Shown: positions 1 to 10,447 of the stretch, piece after piece
Layout: every line of letters begins with the position of its first letter
Numbering within the stretch: the stretch's first letter is position 1
DNA from: Pycnopodia helianthoides
Lineage: Eukaryota > Echinodermata > Asteroidea > Forcipulatida > Asteriidae
Length of the DNA stretch: 64,000 nt
Direction: 5' to 3'
Assembly: GCA_032158295.1 (NCBI GenBank)
Contig: CM063256.1
Span: forward strand, 2,466,034 to 2,530,033
The notes under the pieces: generated by a model
Told to the model about the DNA's origin: nothing
What the model saw: only the letters and a program-made list of their open reading frames with translations
Databases searched by the model: none
Translations under genes and position numbers: made by a program

Positions 1-1062
1 GACCTACAATGTTTCTACCTTTGTCTGTTTGCCCCAGGGTACAGACCGTACCCTGACCTACAATGTTTCTACCTATGTCTGTTTGCCCCAGGGTACAGAC
101 TGTACCCTGACCTACAATGTTTCTACCTTTGTCTGTTTGCCCCAGGGTACAGACTGTACCCTGACCTACAATGTTTCTACCTTTGTCTGTTTGCCCCAGG
201 GTACAGACCGTACCCTGACCTACAATGTTTCTACCTATGTCTGTTTGCCCCAGGGTACAGACTGTACCCTGACCTACAATGTTTCTACCTTTGTCTGTTT
301 GCCCCAGGGTACAGACTGTACCCTGACCTACAATGTTTCTACCTTTGTCTGTTTGCCCCAGGGTACAGACTGTACCTGACCTACAATGTTTCTACCTTTG
401 TCTGTTTGCCCCAGGGTACAGACGTACCCTGACCTACAATGTTTCTACCTATGTCTGTTTGCCCCAGGGTACAGACTGTACCCTGACCTACAATGTTTCT
501 ACCTTTGTCTGTTTGCCCCAGGGTACAGACTGTACCCTGACCTACAATGTTTCTACCTTTGTCTGTTTGCCCCAGGGTCCAGGGTACAACCGTACCCTGA
601 CCTACAATGTTTCTACCTATGTCTGTTTGCCCCAGGGTACAGACTGTACCCTGACCTACAATGTTTCTACCTTTGTCTGTTTGCCCCAGGGTACAGACTG
701 TACCCTGACCTACAATGTTTCTACCTTGTCTGTTTGCCCCAGGGTACAGACTGTACCTGACCTACAATGTTTCTACCTTTGTCTGTTTGCCCCAGGGTAC
801 AGACCGTACCCTGACCTACAATGTTTCTACCTTTGTTTGTTTGCCCCAGGGTACAAACCGTACCCTGACCTACAATGTTTCTACCTTTGTCTGTTTGCCC
901 CAGGGTACAAACCATACCCTGACCTACAATTTTTCTACCTTTGTCTGTTTGCCCCAGGGTACAGACTGTACCTGACCTACAATGTTTCTACCTTTGTCTG
1001 TTTGCCCCAGGCTGTTTGCCCCAGGGTACAGACCGTACCCTGACCTACAATGTTTCTACCTT
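1..1062. repeat. 54-bp minisatellite, about 20 units, reaching the window edge
   Basis: About twenty head-to-tail units of 54 bp run from the window edge to about 1062, so the array is probably longer. Each unit contains a near-perfect palindrome, AGGGTACAG-A-CTGTACCCT, in units with 'gactg'; units with 'gaccg' break one pair. Because 54 is divisible by 3, long frames stay open in several phases and encode an 18-residue repeat. Several units have lost one base (near 375, 422, 724, 755 and 970), which shifts the frame, and there are partial-unit duplications near 575 and 1006. That pattern is unit slippage rather than a conserved coding repeat. I treat it as non-coding satellite. Confidence 0.97.
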
Positions 1063-1579
1063 GAGCAAAAACAGGCCGAAGGTCTGGAAGCTAGTGATTG
1101 GGGGGAAAACACCAGACTGCAAGACTTGTACGGTGGTGGGGGTACTGACCCAGTGCTAAAATTAGTGGACTCTGGCAATGGACTGTGTAAGTCTCGCGCA
1201 TATATTCAAACTTCCGGGACCATTGTGGTTCCAACCATATGGAGTTCTTACCTGGGCGGGATTTTGTTTCATGCCAGTTATTTCAGTTTGACGTAGTTTA
1301 TTTCCATGAAAATTATTTATGCTGTTGGGAATGTAATACTAAGTGATAAACAATATGAAAGTAAAATCAATTCAGCAAAATAACGAAGAAAACACAAGAA
1401 TAAGACTTGACCCTGTTTTGGGTTATTGGTAAAAATTAAGAATTTTGCCCAACTGTTAGGTCATGTTGATGGACGCACAAATTCTGGTGTGATTGGCAAA
1501 CAGGGTTTCTAAAAAATATAAGCATCCTCGTCCCAGATATAATTTTTTTACAATATTTGTTTACAGTTAAACCACCGTT
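1063..1579. other. Intergenic or intronic DNA with two fragments of a dispersed repeat
   Basis: No gene seen. About 1183-1250 matches the 'gtgcaagtctcgcg...attcgaac' motif of a dispersed element also at 7797, 30030, 31165 (inverted), 40612, 41058 (inverted) and 48135 (inverted). About 1436-1510 is the reverse complement of sequence at 7955-8045. If the CRAL-TRIO exon at 1780-1840 is real, this stretch and the minisatellite lie in its downstream intron. Confidence 0.6.
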
Positions 1580-1662
1580 AACCGGATAAACCGGTTAAAC
1601 TGCTAACCGGTTAAATTGTTAACTGGTTAAAAACCATTAACCGGTTAAACAGTTAACTGGTT
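1580..1662. promoter_or_regulatory. Array of AACCGGTT palindromes with 16-bp spacing (Grainyhead/CP2-type sites)
   Basis: Six related octamers lie in 83 bp: AACCGGAT at 1580, AACCGGTT at 1589, 1605 and 1639, and AACTGGTT at 1621 and 1655. Starts are 16 bp apart (1589-1605-1621 and 1639-1655), with one 18-bp step, so the block is a short tandem repeat of a 16-bp unit. AACCGGTT is the known consensus of Grainyhead/CP2 (TFCP2L) factors. The sites are seen directly; a regulatory role is inference, and simple tandem duplication without function is possible. It lies about 120 bp from the 3' (donor) end of the minus-strand exon at 1780-1840. Confidence 0.5.
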
Positions 1663-1779
1663 CAATGTCCCAACCCAAGTTGTTTTCTCATAAAAAGTGG
1701 AATACTATCTTCAAAGAAGGTTTTTTTTTTACAATACAACTCTCTGGAAATTTTATTTGGAAACATAGATCTCACTTAC

Positions 1780-1840
1780 CTTAATGGCTATTTCAACATC
1801 CTCTTCTTTCATCTTGATGAATTCTAAAAATGCGTCGTCG
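1780..1840 (-). CDS. Probable internal exon of a CRAL-TRIO (Sec14-like) lipid-binding protein
   Basis: On the minus strand a 61-nt segment lies between an acceptor ending CCGCAG (1841-1846) and a strong donor AAG|GTAAGTGAG (1771-1779). Its open phase reads DDAFLEFIKMKEEDVEIAIK after one leading base, so it is entered in phase 2 and left in phase 0. This resembles the CRAL-TRIO N-terminal helix DDxFLLRFLRARKFDVExA of alpha-tocopherol transfer protein and clavesin-type proteins, which carry hydrophobic ligands between membranes in the cytoplasm. The Leu-Arg-Ala-Arg core is not conserved here. No neighbouring exon was found: the next ones would lie left of the window, and the preceding one should lie to the right. 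A chance open segment or an exon fragment is possible; the perfect donor and motif fit argue against chance. Confidence 0.42.
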
Positions 1841-4290
1841 CTGCGGTAACACGGAGAGTTGCAGCACAAAATTGTCAGTCAACACTTGAAGTTAAAGTCA
1901 AGGTCTCCTTGACGCAGAGGAGTTGGGGGGGGAGGAGGAGGAAAGAGGAGCCCGCTTCAAGGACGCTATCCAGTTGAGTCAGCGAATCGTTCCGTTTGGG
2001 GGCTTTCCGCATGAGCTTGTCACTTCAGTTGGGCCGAGTTGGTGCGTGCTCTGCTTGCCGCTGTTGCCATGGGTTACCAATCTCTTCGCAAGCTCGTCAT
2101 GGCTGTAACTTAATGAAGGAACCTGCGTGTACGAGGACAGCGACACTCAACATTAATATCATCGCTGAAATCAAGGTGATTACAGAGTAAATAAATTCTG
2201 CCCAAAGTATAACATACGACAATAACAAATTTAATTACACCTCGTATTAAATTCAGCAAATTTTGTATCATGCAGCATTATCATTGAGTTTCATATTTGC
2301 AAGTTTATTAGGAATGATATTTGGTGCGTGGAAAAAAGTAGTAATCTTTTTGTGCACAAAGGCTGACAATGTACTTGTTCGTATGACATGTATGATGTGG
2401 GTTTAGTACACTTTTTAGGCTAAGAAATCAGACTACAGCAGGAATAATATCATGCCGTAGTTAAATCTGTAATCATACCATTTAGTTTTGTTTTATTGTT
2501 ATCATTTTCTTAAAACCCTACCACATCAAATCAAAATCAAAGTGCATGTTTTGTTTGATTCTGTTGGACTGAGGACTGTGCTATTAAACTGGTTTAATGC
2601 TTCACATGGGATCAGGCTTTCCAACCTACATGTAATACATGTAAGAGTCCACCAGTTTCGGTGTTGAGTTGGATTTTTGTTAGAGTTAACTGCAGAGTTT
2701 TTTATATATTTTTTTATACAAGTCGCCCCAAACAAGGCTAAAAGCCACTCTTGGTAAGGGGCTACAAGAAGAAAAATTATTAAATATGAAAATAACTCAG
2801 GGGAGCTGAAGGTAGGAATTGATATTCCTCTAAAAACAGTCTAGATTGTAGGGTGGAGGGAAACATGCACCGGGCAAGGGGTTCCAAAGAGATGCAGTAC
2901 GTGGATAAAGCTGTTGGAATGGCTCTTAGTTCTACATCTCAGCAAATCAAGAGTGTATGGGTGAGAAGAAGCAGAGAGTCTGGTTTCACGCTCAAACACT
3001 CTAATAGGAGGAACTAGGTCGGACACACTGGTGGCACATTTACCATGAAAATATCTGTAGAAAAGACAGAGGCTGGCTACAGACCTACGGTGATAGAGTC
3101 CTCATGAAAATGGGTGAAAATTTACTAGTCTCCAACCCCAGGTTAAAAATGGTGTAAAATGTCATTTTGTTTGACGCTCTTTCGCAGTGAAATTTGAAAA
3201 GTGATGTCATACAAGGAAAGTGGTCCGTACTTTCCATAGAGGTATTTTTTGCATCCTCAGTCAAAACGTCAAATTAAATGCCTTTTTATCAAATACATCA
3301 AAAATCCAACTTGGCATTTGACATCTTTTCAGCGCGAGGGTAGAGAGATTTTTTTTCTTGGTGTTCCTCATTTAGCTTTTGACAAAGACTCTGCTAGCAT
3401 GAATAGGGTCGAAACGTGAGGCTAATAAAAACATTTTAAATTTTGTCCCACTTTCATGGAAAATTAGTTTATCACAAAACTAAATTTGTCCTTGAAGCCC
3501 CCTCTTTTAAAAGAAACTACACTTCAGTGAGCCTGTACACGCAGCGAGGGGCTTGTACTGGATTCGTGTCTGACGTACACAGTTACAGAGCCCCGGGCGT
3601 TGAGCTCAAAAACACCAATGGTGTGTGGCCATCCACTCAGAAACAGAAATACATTTCCATGTTAACAATGTTTATTCTACTCTGAGGAAAGAGGAGGGGG
3701 GGGTGAAACATATGCCCCATGGTAGAGCAGTGTGGATTACTGTTTGCATTTAGACTTTTCCCCTTTGACCCTTCGGTCGTGTTCGAACAACATTGTGGAA
3801 TGTTCACAGTGTTAGACACCAAAATAAATCTGAATGACATTATTCTGAGAAAAATGGGTCAGTCTATTTTTTTTATACGGGGAGGTTTTTAACTCACGCC
3901 TTAGTTTTTCAGAGCAAAATTTGAAAATGACGTTATTGGATTTCAACAACTTCATGTAACGAATCTTTACATGCCAAGGAGGGATTTCAAGGCCGCTAGT
4001 TAATTTCACTTAGTTGCCCAGGCCTTATTGTCATTGTCTGCTCTGATATATTGTTGAATCAAAAGGGTTGCTTACTGCAATGGCGTCCATTGCAATGCAA
4101 TACTTCAAATTTCAGCCTGAATTTTACCATCTTGTGCATGCTGCGACCCACTGCGACTAGTGTTGAAGCGCAACTACATGTAGTCAGGTAGTGAATTTCA
4201 CTAGTCGCCCGGGCCTAATACTTTGGGTCACACAAATGCAGACTGGCATGACGGGTTTTGGACAATTTCCACTGTTGGCTGTGTACTTAA
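1841..4290. other. Intergenic DNA, repeat-rich, no gene recognised
   Basis: A purine-rich run lies at 1918-1950. About 2730-3030 resembles the dispersed element found in the lectin introns (34700, 47470), with the same 'ggctacaa...ggagttccaaag' layout. 3385-3425 has a 'ggtcgaaacgt' motif like one at 45180, possibly a retroelement relic. 4021-4150 is similar to the segments at 27740 and 46310. Open frames here are short and have no recognisable domain. Confidence 0.5.
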
Positions 4291-4651
4291 AAAATAATAA
4301 TAATAACTAGTTCTTATATAGCGCATTTTACAATAATTTATCAATGCGTCTTTACATTTAGTCCCTGGTCAATGGGCCAATAGCAATTCCTGTAGTCTTT
4401 CTCAGCTCCCTGGGGAGTATGCAGCCCCGTGCTGCCGTGGCGCACCAAAGGCTTTTTTCAAACACAATATCAACCTCTACCCTTGCAGGTACCCATTTAC
4501 ACATGTATTATACCCCTGGGTGAAGAGAAGCAATTATTCTTGCATCTTGCTCAAGGACACAAGTGTCATGACCGGGATTCGAACCCACACCCGGATGTCT
4601 CAAACACCAGAACTTGAATCCGATGCTCTAAACCGCTTGGCCAAGACACCC
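4291..4651 (-). mobile_element. tRNA-Leu-derived SINE, near full length
   Basis: Read on the minus strand it starts at 4651 with a tRNA-like head: an A-box-like 'tggccaagcggtttagagc', an anticodon-loop region 'gattcaagttct' with CAA (Leu), and a B-box-like 'gtgggttcgaatcccgg'. An unrelated body follows, ending in 'gcgctatataagaact' and a TTATTATTATT tail at 4291. The copy at 25231-25589 is collinear over its whole length, which sets the ends. A SINE of this kind is transcribed by RNA polymerase III and copied by a LINE partner's reverse transcriptase. It has no coding capacity. Confidence 0.88.
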
Positions 4652-4926
4652 TTCAAGTGGTTTGAGTTGCAAATCTCAAAAAGGCATTGAAATAGTCAAC
4701 CGTCAAAAGGTACAAACTTTTAAAGTTAGCGCACAGAGAAAAAAACAAAATGTGCCAATTTATTTTCCCGATAATAACGACGCTGACTGTAGTATGCGTT
4801 CACGACCTCTCCCCAACCCTCCCCGTCGATTTTTCATTTAATTTTTCACTTTCAATTTCTCACTTTCAATTTTTCAGGAATTTCCACATTTTTTCAAATC
4901 TCATCCCTGGTCATGGAATATTTACG

Positions 4927-5113
4927 ATTGTCTAGTATACAAATATTGACTGCTTCGAGTGATTAGGTTAAAACTACGACTCCGTAGGTGATCCCCGGAG
5001 CGTTCTATTTTCCCGAGGCAAGCCGAGGGAAAATAGACTGCTCCTGGGATCATTTTGGGAGTCGTAGTTTTAACCATATCACAAGTAAAAGCAGTCAATA
5101 TTTGTTTCAAAAC
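4927..5113. mobile_element. Foldback (palindromic) MITE, family also at 15.9 kb
   Basis: The ends 'acaaatattgactgctt' and 'aagcagtcaatatttgt' are inverted repeats, and the arms keep pairing inward ('ggttaaaactacgactcc' against 'ggagtcgtagttttaacc'; 'ccgagg' around the centre), so the element folds into one long hairpin. A second copy at 15885-16056 has the same ends and the same central 'gatccccggag' core. No coding sequence. Confidence 0.8.
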
Positions 5114-5291
5114 ACCTCAAACATTTCTAAATACTGCATTATTAAGTTAACGACATGCTTGCAACATTTGTACAATCAATATCAATCAAACCAACAAAAC
5201 TAAGACATATCATGTGTGCGCTCTAAACCAATCAAAAGGCAGAATACTTGTAAGGGGTGTTATAATAAAAATCAGCATCTCCCTTAACATC

Positions 5292-5499
5292 TGGGCCCAA
5301 TTTCATGGAGCTGCTTTAAGCAGATAATGTGGCTAAAAAGATTTCCGCTAGCAACAAAAAGCAGGATACCAGTCACAGGCGCTACATGTGAAATGTTATT
5401 TCAACTGGTAATCCTCTTCTGGTGGGCATAATTTTGTCACGAGTGCTTAGCTACATGTAGTTTTTGTGCTTTAAGCAGTTCTATGTAAGTGGACCCTGG
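5292..5499. mobile_element. Inverted-repeat element family A ('gggcccaatttcatagagctgctt')
   Basis: The left end reads 'gggcccaatttcatggagctgctttaagcag' and the right end is a decayed inverted copy 'gctttaagcagttctatg...ggaccc'. Other members are at 14684-14851, 29405-29760, 39850-40352, 53588-54121 and 60429-60622. Members differ in age and serve as hosts for younger insertions. Confidence 0.75.
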
Positions 5500-6119
5500 T
5501 CAATTGCTAATTAAAAAATGCTCTCCAAGTGATCCTACTGGCTAGTTCAGTGTTGGAAAATGTTCTTGTTTAAAACCTTGCAGCGAGGCACCCAACCACA
5601 GTGCTTTGGCACATATCAAGAAAAACATAACAATTTCAAAATGGTAGATCCCAACCCCGTGATACTCCTTGATATCCTGCAGTGTACCAATACACACGTT
5701 TTAGGAGGGGTGTCAATCAACGGGGGTCGTCAATTTGGTCAGGAGGGGTGGTGGAAAAATGTTTCCCCATAGTTCATGCACAAACTCCTATCTCTGCGGC
5801 ACGTGCGCCACAAATCACTACCACAGCTTAGTGGTAAGGCATGTTGTGTCTGACCGCTCTAGGTTCAATGGCCTTTTGTGAATGAAGGTCTTGTGATCTT
5901 GTGCCGACAGCAGACTGGTTTAGCATACATAAATCATTGAGATAAGGCAGAACAGACCCTCTTAACCTCTTAACCTATCAAATGGGCCTGCCACACCTTT
6001 TGTGACAGGATGACGTAACAACGTTGGCCCAAAACAGGTGCATCGGTGCAGGGTTTTAATGGTAAGGGTCATAGATTGGTTGTCGTCAACGTACACTGAT
6101 TTATTGGCAAAATTATCAA
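5500..6119. other. Intergenic DNA, nothing recognised
   Basis: Short unrelated open frames only. 'cgggggtcgtcaatttggtcaggagggg' near 5720 resembles 'gaggggtcgtcaatcaacatgggac' at 23030 and 'gggggtgtcaatcaacaagggtcagg' at 52570, so it is probably part of another dispersed repeat. Confidence 0.4.
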
Positions 6120-6122
6120 GAC

Positions 6123-6536
6123 AGATATTGCGTGTCGTGGCCGAGCAGATAAGAACACCGACTCAAGCTCTGGTGTTTCTGTTCAGCAGAGTGTGGGTTC
6201 AAATCCCGGTCGTGACACTTGTGTCCTTCAAGCAAGAAAACCATTATTGCATCCTTCGGATGGGACGTAAATCCGTAGGACCAGTGTGTTGTGTAATGCA
6301 CGTGCACTTATTGAAAAGAGAAGGGGTTCACCCCGGTGTTCCTGGTTTGACTGGCTGCATAATGCCCCACAGCACCTTGTAAACCGTTCCATGTAAAGGA
6401 ATAGGCCTAATACTTCAAAACGTAGCTCCACAATACATTGTGCCTTGCAGGAAAAATACTGAATGTTAAGCACTTAGACTTTAGAGGCTGGCCTGCAGTA
6501 GGCGCTATACAAATACGTTATATTATTATTGTATAA
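6123..6536 (+). mobile_element. tRNA-Leu-derived SINE, second body type
   Basis: The head 'gtggccgagcagataagaac', anticodon region 'gactcaagctctgg' (CAA) and B box 'gtgggttcaaatcccgg' match the other SINEs. The body differs ('ccttcggatgggacgtaaa', 'gagaaggggttcaccccggtgttcctgg') and ends 'ggcgctatacaaatacg' plus a TATTATTATT tail. Other partial members are at 7240-7600, 8365-8860, 33459-33652, 8048-8132 and 61420-61600. The two body types share head and tail, which points to two SINE subfamilies using the same LINE machinery. Confidence 0.85.
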
Positions 6537-6780
6537 TAAAAGTCACCTGTGAAAGTTTCAGCTGAATACAGTATTTGCTTGTTGAGAAAACAGCAAACAA
6601 CTGTCACAATTTTTGTCTTCTTCCCCAACGCAGCCACCTGAATCTAGAGAATACGGTGTTATCCAAATCAAATTACAAGACGACATCGGTAAGTTACTTT
6701 AATGATGCATCTTGCAAAGTGCTCCTCAAGTCAAGTAGACAGTCTCTGGCATGGCTCAAGGGCTGCAAAACACATTCATC

Positions 6781-7181
6781 TTAAAACCCTAACCCCCATT
6801 AGGGTCCCTGTACATACCCTGCCAAATACAACAGCATGCAACACAGTTGAAATGAGAACCATGCCAAATGCAACCAAATGCAACAAGGGATTTTGTTGCA
6901 TTGTGCAGGCATGATGTTTGTGTTAGAACTGACAAGGGAGTTTGCCCTGCTAAATGCAACAGTATGCACATAAATGTAGGGGTGACTTGGCTAATATGTG
7001 GGACCATGAACTCTGCCAAATACAACAAAATGCAACACCAATATGAAGTCACTTGACTGCTACATAAATGCAACAAAATCAGTCAAAGAATGACATCTCA
7101 ATTGACTGCCAACTGCAACAGATTTCAACAACTATTACCATTTGGTGCATATTGTTGCATTTAGCATGGTTAGGGTTTTAA
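6781..7181. mobile_element. Short-TIR element filled with TGCAAC motifs
   Basis: It is bounded by a perfect 13-bp inverted repeat, TTAAAACCCTAAC at 6781 and GTTAGGGTTTTAA ending at 7181. The interior is a degenerate series of about a dozen 'aaatgcaac' or 'gttgca' motifs in both orientations. No coding sequence. Whether it transposes as a unit or is a decayed tandem repeat with fortuitous ends cannot be settled from one copy. Confidence 0.5.
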
Positions 7182-7239
7182 TTACAAGAGCATCCATTAG
7201 ATCAACTGTATCTTTGATGAATATGGAAGATATTGTTTT

Positions 7240-7600
7240 GTGGCGTGTTGCGGCCGGGCGGTCTAGTTCACTGGACCCAAGCTCTGGTGTTGTCAGCAGC
7301 AGAGCGTGGGTTCAAATCCCGGTCATGACACTTGTACCCTGGGGCAAGGCACTCAACCATAATTGGTTCGTAAAAATTTGGGAAGGTAGTGCATTCTGCT
7401 CTGCATGCCAGGCTCCTAGTCAGCTAGTCATGCCTACATCCTTACGGACTGTGAAGGGGGTAACCCTGTTTCAGCCCAAGGAGAAGGTGGCAACGTGCCC
7501 TGGTGACAGCTGATTTGGGTCCACAGCCTAAATCAGTTTTGTAGCCCTCACCTTGAAGTGGCCATCCGGCCTTGTGAGTAAGGCGATATTTCATATAAAA
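7240..7600 (+). mobile_element. tRNA-derived SINE, diverged
   Basis: Head 'tgcggccgggcggtctagttc', 'cccaagctctggtg', B box 'gcgtgggttcaaatcccgg', then 'tcatgacacttgt' as in the other members. The body is diverged and ends near 'aaggcgatatttcatat'. Long frames across it are SINE sequence, not a gene. Confidence 0.75.
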
Positions 7601-7689
7601 AAAAATTCTTTAATAATATTTTAAAAATCCATAGACATATCAATTAACATTTCTAAAGCACTATTCTATCAAGATCATAGCGCACATAA

Positions 7690-8135
7690 TAGAAATTAAC
7701 ATCGTTAGAGGCGAGTCTTCAGAGCTTTATGAAATAGAGACAAACAAAAAGATTCCTCGATGACAGGAGGAAGATTGTTCCAAATCAGTGCACAATAGAC
7801 TGTGCAAGTCTCGCGCATATCGAAAACGAGAAAACGAACTCGAACGAAGACTATATTTTTCTTTGAATTCAAATCTTCTTTAAAAACTATATTGAAAATA
7901 GAAATACCATTGATTTAAACAAAATTAAAACTTTGGACAAGGATGCTTATTTTAAAGCAACCCCATTTGCCAATCACGCCCGAATTTGTGCGTCCATCAC
8001 ATACATTAGGTTTAATGACAACATGACCGTCAGTTGGGCAAAATACCTTGCAGGAAAAAATACTGAGCACTTTGAGACGCCCATCGGGTGTGATAGCGCT
8101 ATATACAGAACTCAGTATTATTATTATTATATTAC
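7690..8135. repeat. Dispersed repeat (lectin-intron type) plus SINE 3' tail
   Basis: 7740-8045 contains 'gactgtgcaagtctcgcgca', 'aatcttctttaaaaact' and 'ttgccaatcacgcccgaatttgtgcg'. The same modules occur in the lectin introns (34700-34960, 35245-35330, 47500-47640, 47754-47840) and, inverted, at 1436-1510. 8048-8132 is a SINE tail: 'ttgcaggaaaaaatactgagc...gcgctatata' then TTATTATTATTAT. Confidence 0.65.
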
Positions 8136-8364
8136 CTTTAAGTTGCTGGACCAGGGTGTCTAATACATTTTAAGTCAGCATCAAATAGACTGCATGCGTA
8201 AGGTCTTCACCGACACTGACAACCACCACTCTCACCAGACAATGAGCAAACTCTATCCACCACATGGTTGGTGAATGTACATGTAATACACGTACAAATG
8301 TACAAGGACTCTTTAAAAATTGATTAAAAGAAGTGTCAAGGCTCATGCACCTTTAATGCCCTCA

Positions 8365-8860
8365 TACTGTAGAGCCGTGGCCAGCAGTCTGGTACCCTAG
8401 ACTATGGCTCTGGTGTTGTGAGAGTGTTGTATTAGGTGCTAGTTTTGGCATAGTTTTAACCAGATGGGTGTCTGGGTGTCTTTCGGACACCCTGTTTTAT
8501 CTGTCATTTCCTATATGTAAAAGTATTGTATTGTAAGTGAATAATCTGGACACCAAATTTTAAGTTTCCAGCAAATTTGGACACCCTCTGACTAAATCCT
8601 GGCTAAAACCTTGGGTTGCGGCACTTGTGTCGATCACTTCAACGCGTAAAGAACAAAGTAAAGATACTTGACCGTAATTGCTTCGCCCTTCGGACAGGAT
8701 ATTTAAAGCCATGCAGCTGTACATTGTAGGTCTTGTACATGTTTGGTACTTTACATGTAACTACACACTTGTCAGTAAGAGAAGGGGTTTGTTGCCCTCT
8801 GTGTTTCTGGCATGGTTGGCTGTGGATTTTGCCGCACCACATTGTATACCATTTCAGGGT
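8365..8860 (+). mobile_element. Decayed tRNA-derived SINE, probably interrupted
   Basis: A degenerate head lies at 8373-8420 ('gagccgtggccagcagtctgg...ggctctggtgttg'). The rest of the family body resumes at 8615-8860 ('gttgcggcacttgtgtcg', 'ttcgcccttcggac', 'gagaaggggtttgttgccctctgtgtttctgg'). About 200 bp of unrelated sequence separates them. Confidence 0.55.
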
Positions 8861-9804
8861 TCTCCCCATTCACAAGCTAGCGTACCAGTTTGAAGATGAA
8901 GCCTATTACACGTACATGCCAAATACATGAAAAATGCACTAAAATTTCATATTAAATCTGTAGGTTGCTTTTCGACTCCCAAAATGAAATACAAGAGAAA
9001 GTTAGAGAATGGCCTCACGTGCGAAGGGTCTAACCCCCTACTCCCCCCCCCCCCCAATTTATTTATTTATTTTTTTTAAATATTGGCTCTAGAACCACGC
9101 CTGGTGCATGGGGAGAACCCTGACAGGTCTGCTACGCACCCGTTGCCTACAATGTACAATGTACAATGTACAATGTGCCCTGCACAGGACAGTAACACAC
9201 TGGGAACCAGACTCCCAAAGTGACACAACCAATATTTATGATGAGTGGCGACATCAGGTGAATTGAATTGGATCGATATAAATGAAGCGCTATGACAAAA
9301 AAAGTGTGTACCATTGTGACTTTAAGTGTATTGTTATAAGTGTTAATGTGTGGGGGAACCTTGAGTTATGCTGCCATGAAAACGATTTCTTTAAACACAC
9401 CGGGAGAAGGTCTGTGTAGGTCTTTTCATACATACTACCAAAAATCTCTGCGTTGGTTTGACAGATCTTGTCACACTAGAATAACGTTTCTATACGGCGG
9501 CGCCGACCCGTGTAGAGCCCCTGATCCGTGTCCAAACCAACCCCGCTGCTCAGGAGCTGGGTTGACGGTTTTTGACCAGTGTAGCAGAAATAAAATAGAA
9601 GCCAGGCAGGCCATGGCCTCTGTTGCCCCTGGTCTTGGCCTCGGTGCCCCTTCAAAAGTTTCACAAAGACTTTTAAGATTTTCCAATGGATAGTACCCTC
9701 TGCAAAATGAAAATGGCCTTGCCCTCTCAATGATGAAACTCCAGGCCTGGTGTCTAGAATTATGTATACAGCTTTTGTACAGCTGCATACATGTAGTAAG
9801 TTTA

Positions 9805-10195
9805 AAGGAACATTACAGAATTGGTTTTTGCTAACAAAACAGTTGCTGGCAGTGTAAGCACTTTATGTAATCCACCATATACATAAACTGACAAACCTGT
9901 AGAAGTTTGAGATCGATCGGCCATCTGGGTCATGAGAAAATAGTGAAAAACCGTTTACACATTTTGCATGAAATCATATAGATTCAAAAAATGAATAAAA
10001 CGCTCGCTGAGCGATAAACTCCAATCGAAAAATTAGTTTATTCATTTCTCATCAAATATGGCATTTCAGACAGAAATATTTCAAGGGATGTTTTCTACTA
10101 TCATCATCATTAGACCAGGTAAGTTTTATGTAAGGCTGTGATCAAAAAGTATATTTTACAAGTTTTTTTCTTACCAGTTCTGTAATGTTCCTTTA
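9805..10195. mobile_element. MITE with TTAA ends
   Basis: The left end 'ttaaaggaacattacagaattgg' and the right end 'ccagttctgtaatgttccttta(a)' form a 19-bp inverted repeat with TTAA at both borders, as in piggyBac-type elements. No coding capacity. I see only one copy in this window. Confidence 0.65.
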
Positions 10196-10376
10196 AGATG
10201 AAGAAAGAAAAAAAAGGCATCTCCTCGAGGCCCTTGGCTGCCGCTTCCCAGGGTGTATCGTAAACTTGGGTGTGACTGAGATCCCTGGCTACACAGCAGT
10301 CATGGCTCCTGACTGGCACCCCAAACAAAGATATTGACAAAATGGGGAGACCCCCAACATTAGGGCTAGATACATG

Positions 10377-10447
10377 TACATGTATCTCAGTTGGCAGAGC
10401 GCTGGCACGTCAATCTTGAGGTCGCAGGGTCAAATCCCACTCTAGTC
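10377..10447 (+). repeat. tRNA-like relic, probably a SINE head
   Basis: It has an A-box-like 'tctcagttggcagagcgctgg' and a B-box-like 'gcagggtcaaatccca' at tRNA spacing, but no clean anticodon arm or acceptor stem forms. It is therefore a pseudo-tRNA or SINE head rather than a functional tRNA gene. It differs from the tRNA-Leu head of the other SINEs. Confidence 0.45.

Noticed and set aside
29..1043. Long open frames across the 54-bp repeat
   Set aside because: They arise because the unit length is a multiple of 3 and lacks stops. Single-base losses switch the frame repeatedly, and no start context, splice sites or unique flanking exon supports translation.
9471..9788. Minus-strand frame of 105 codons with moderate GC
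   Set aside because: The sequence ('ggtgccccttcaaaagtttcac') belongs to a dispersed repeat also near 14290 and 14950; no domain seen.
10377..10447. Functional tRNA gene
   Set aside because: A- and B-box-like motifs are present, but the acceptor and anticodon stems do not form, so it is better read as a SINE head.
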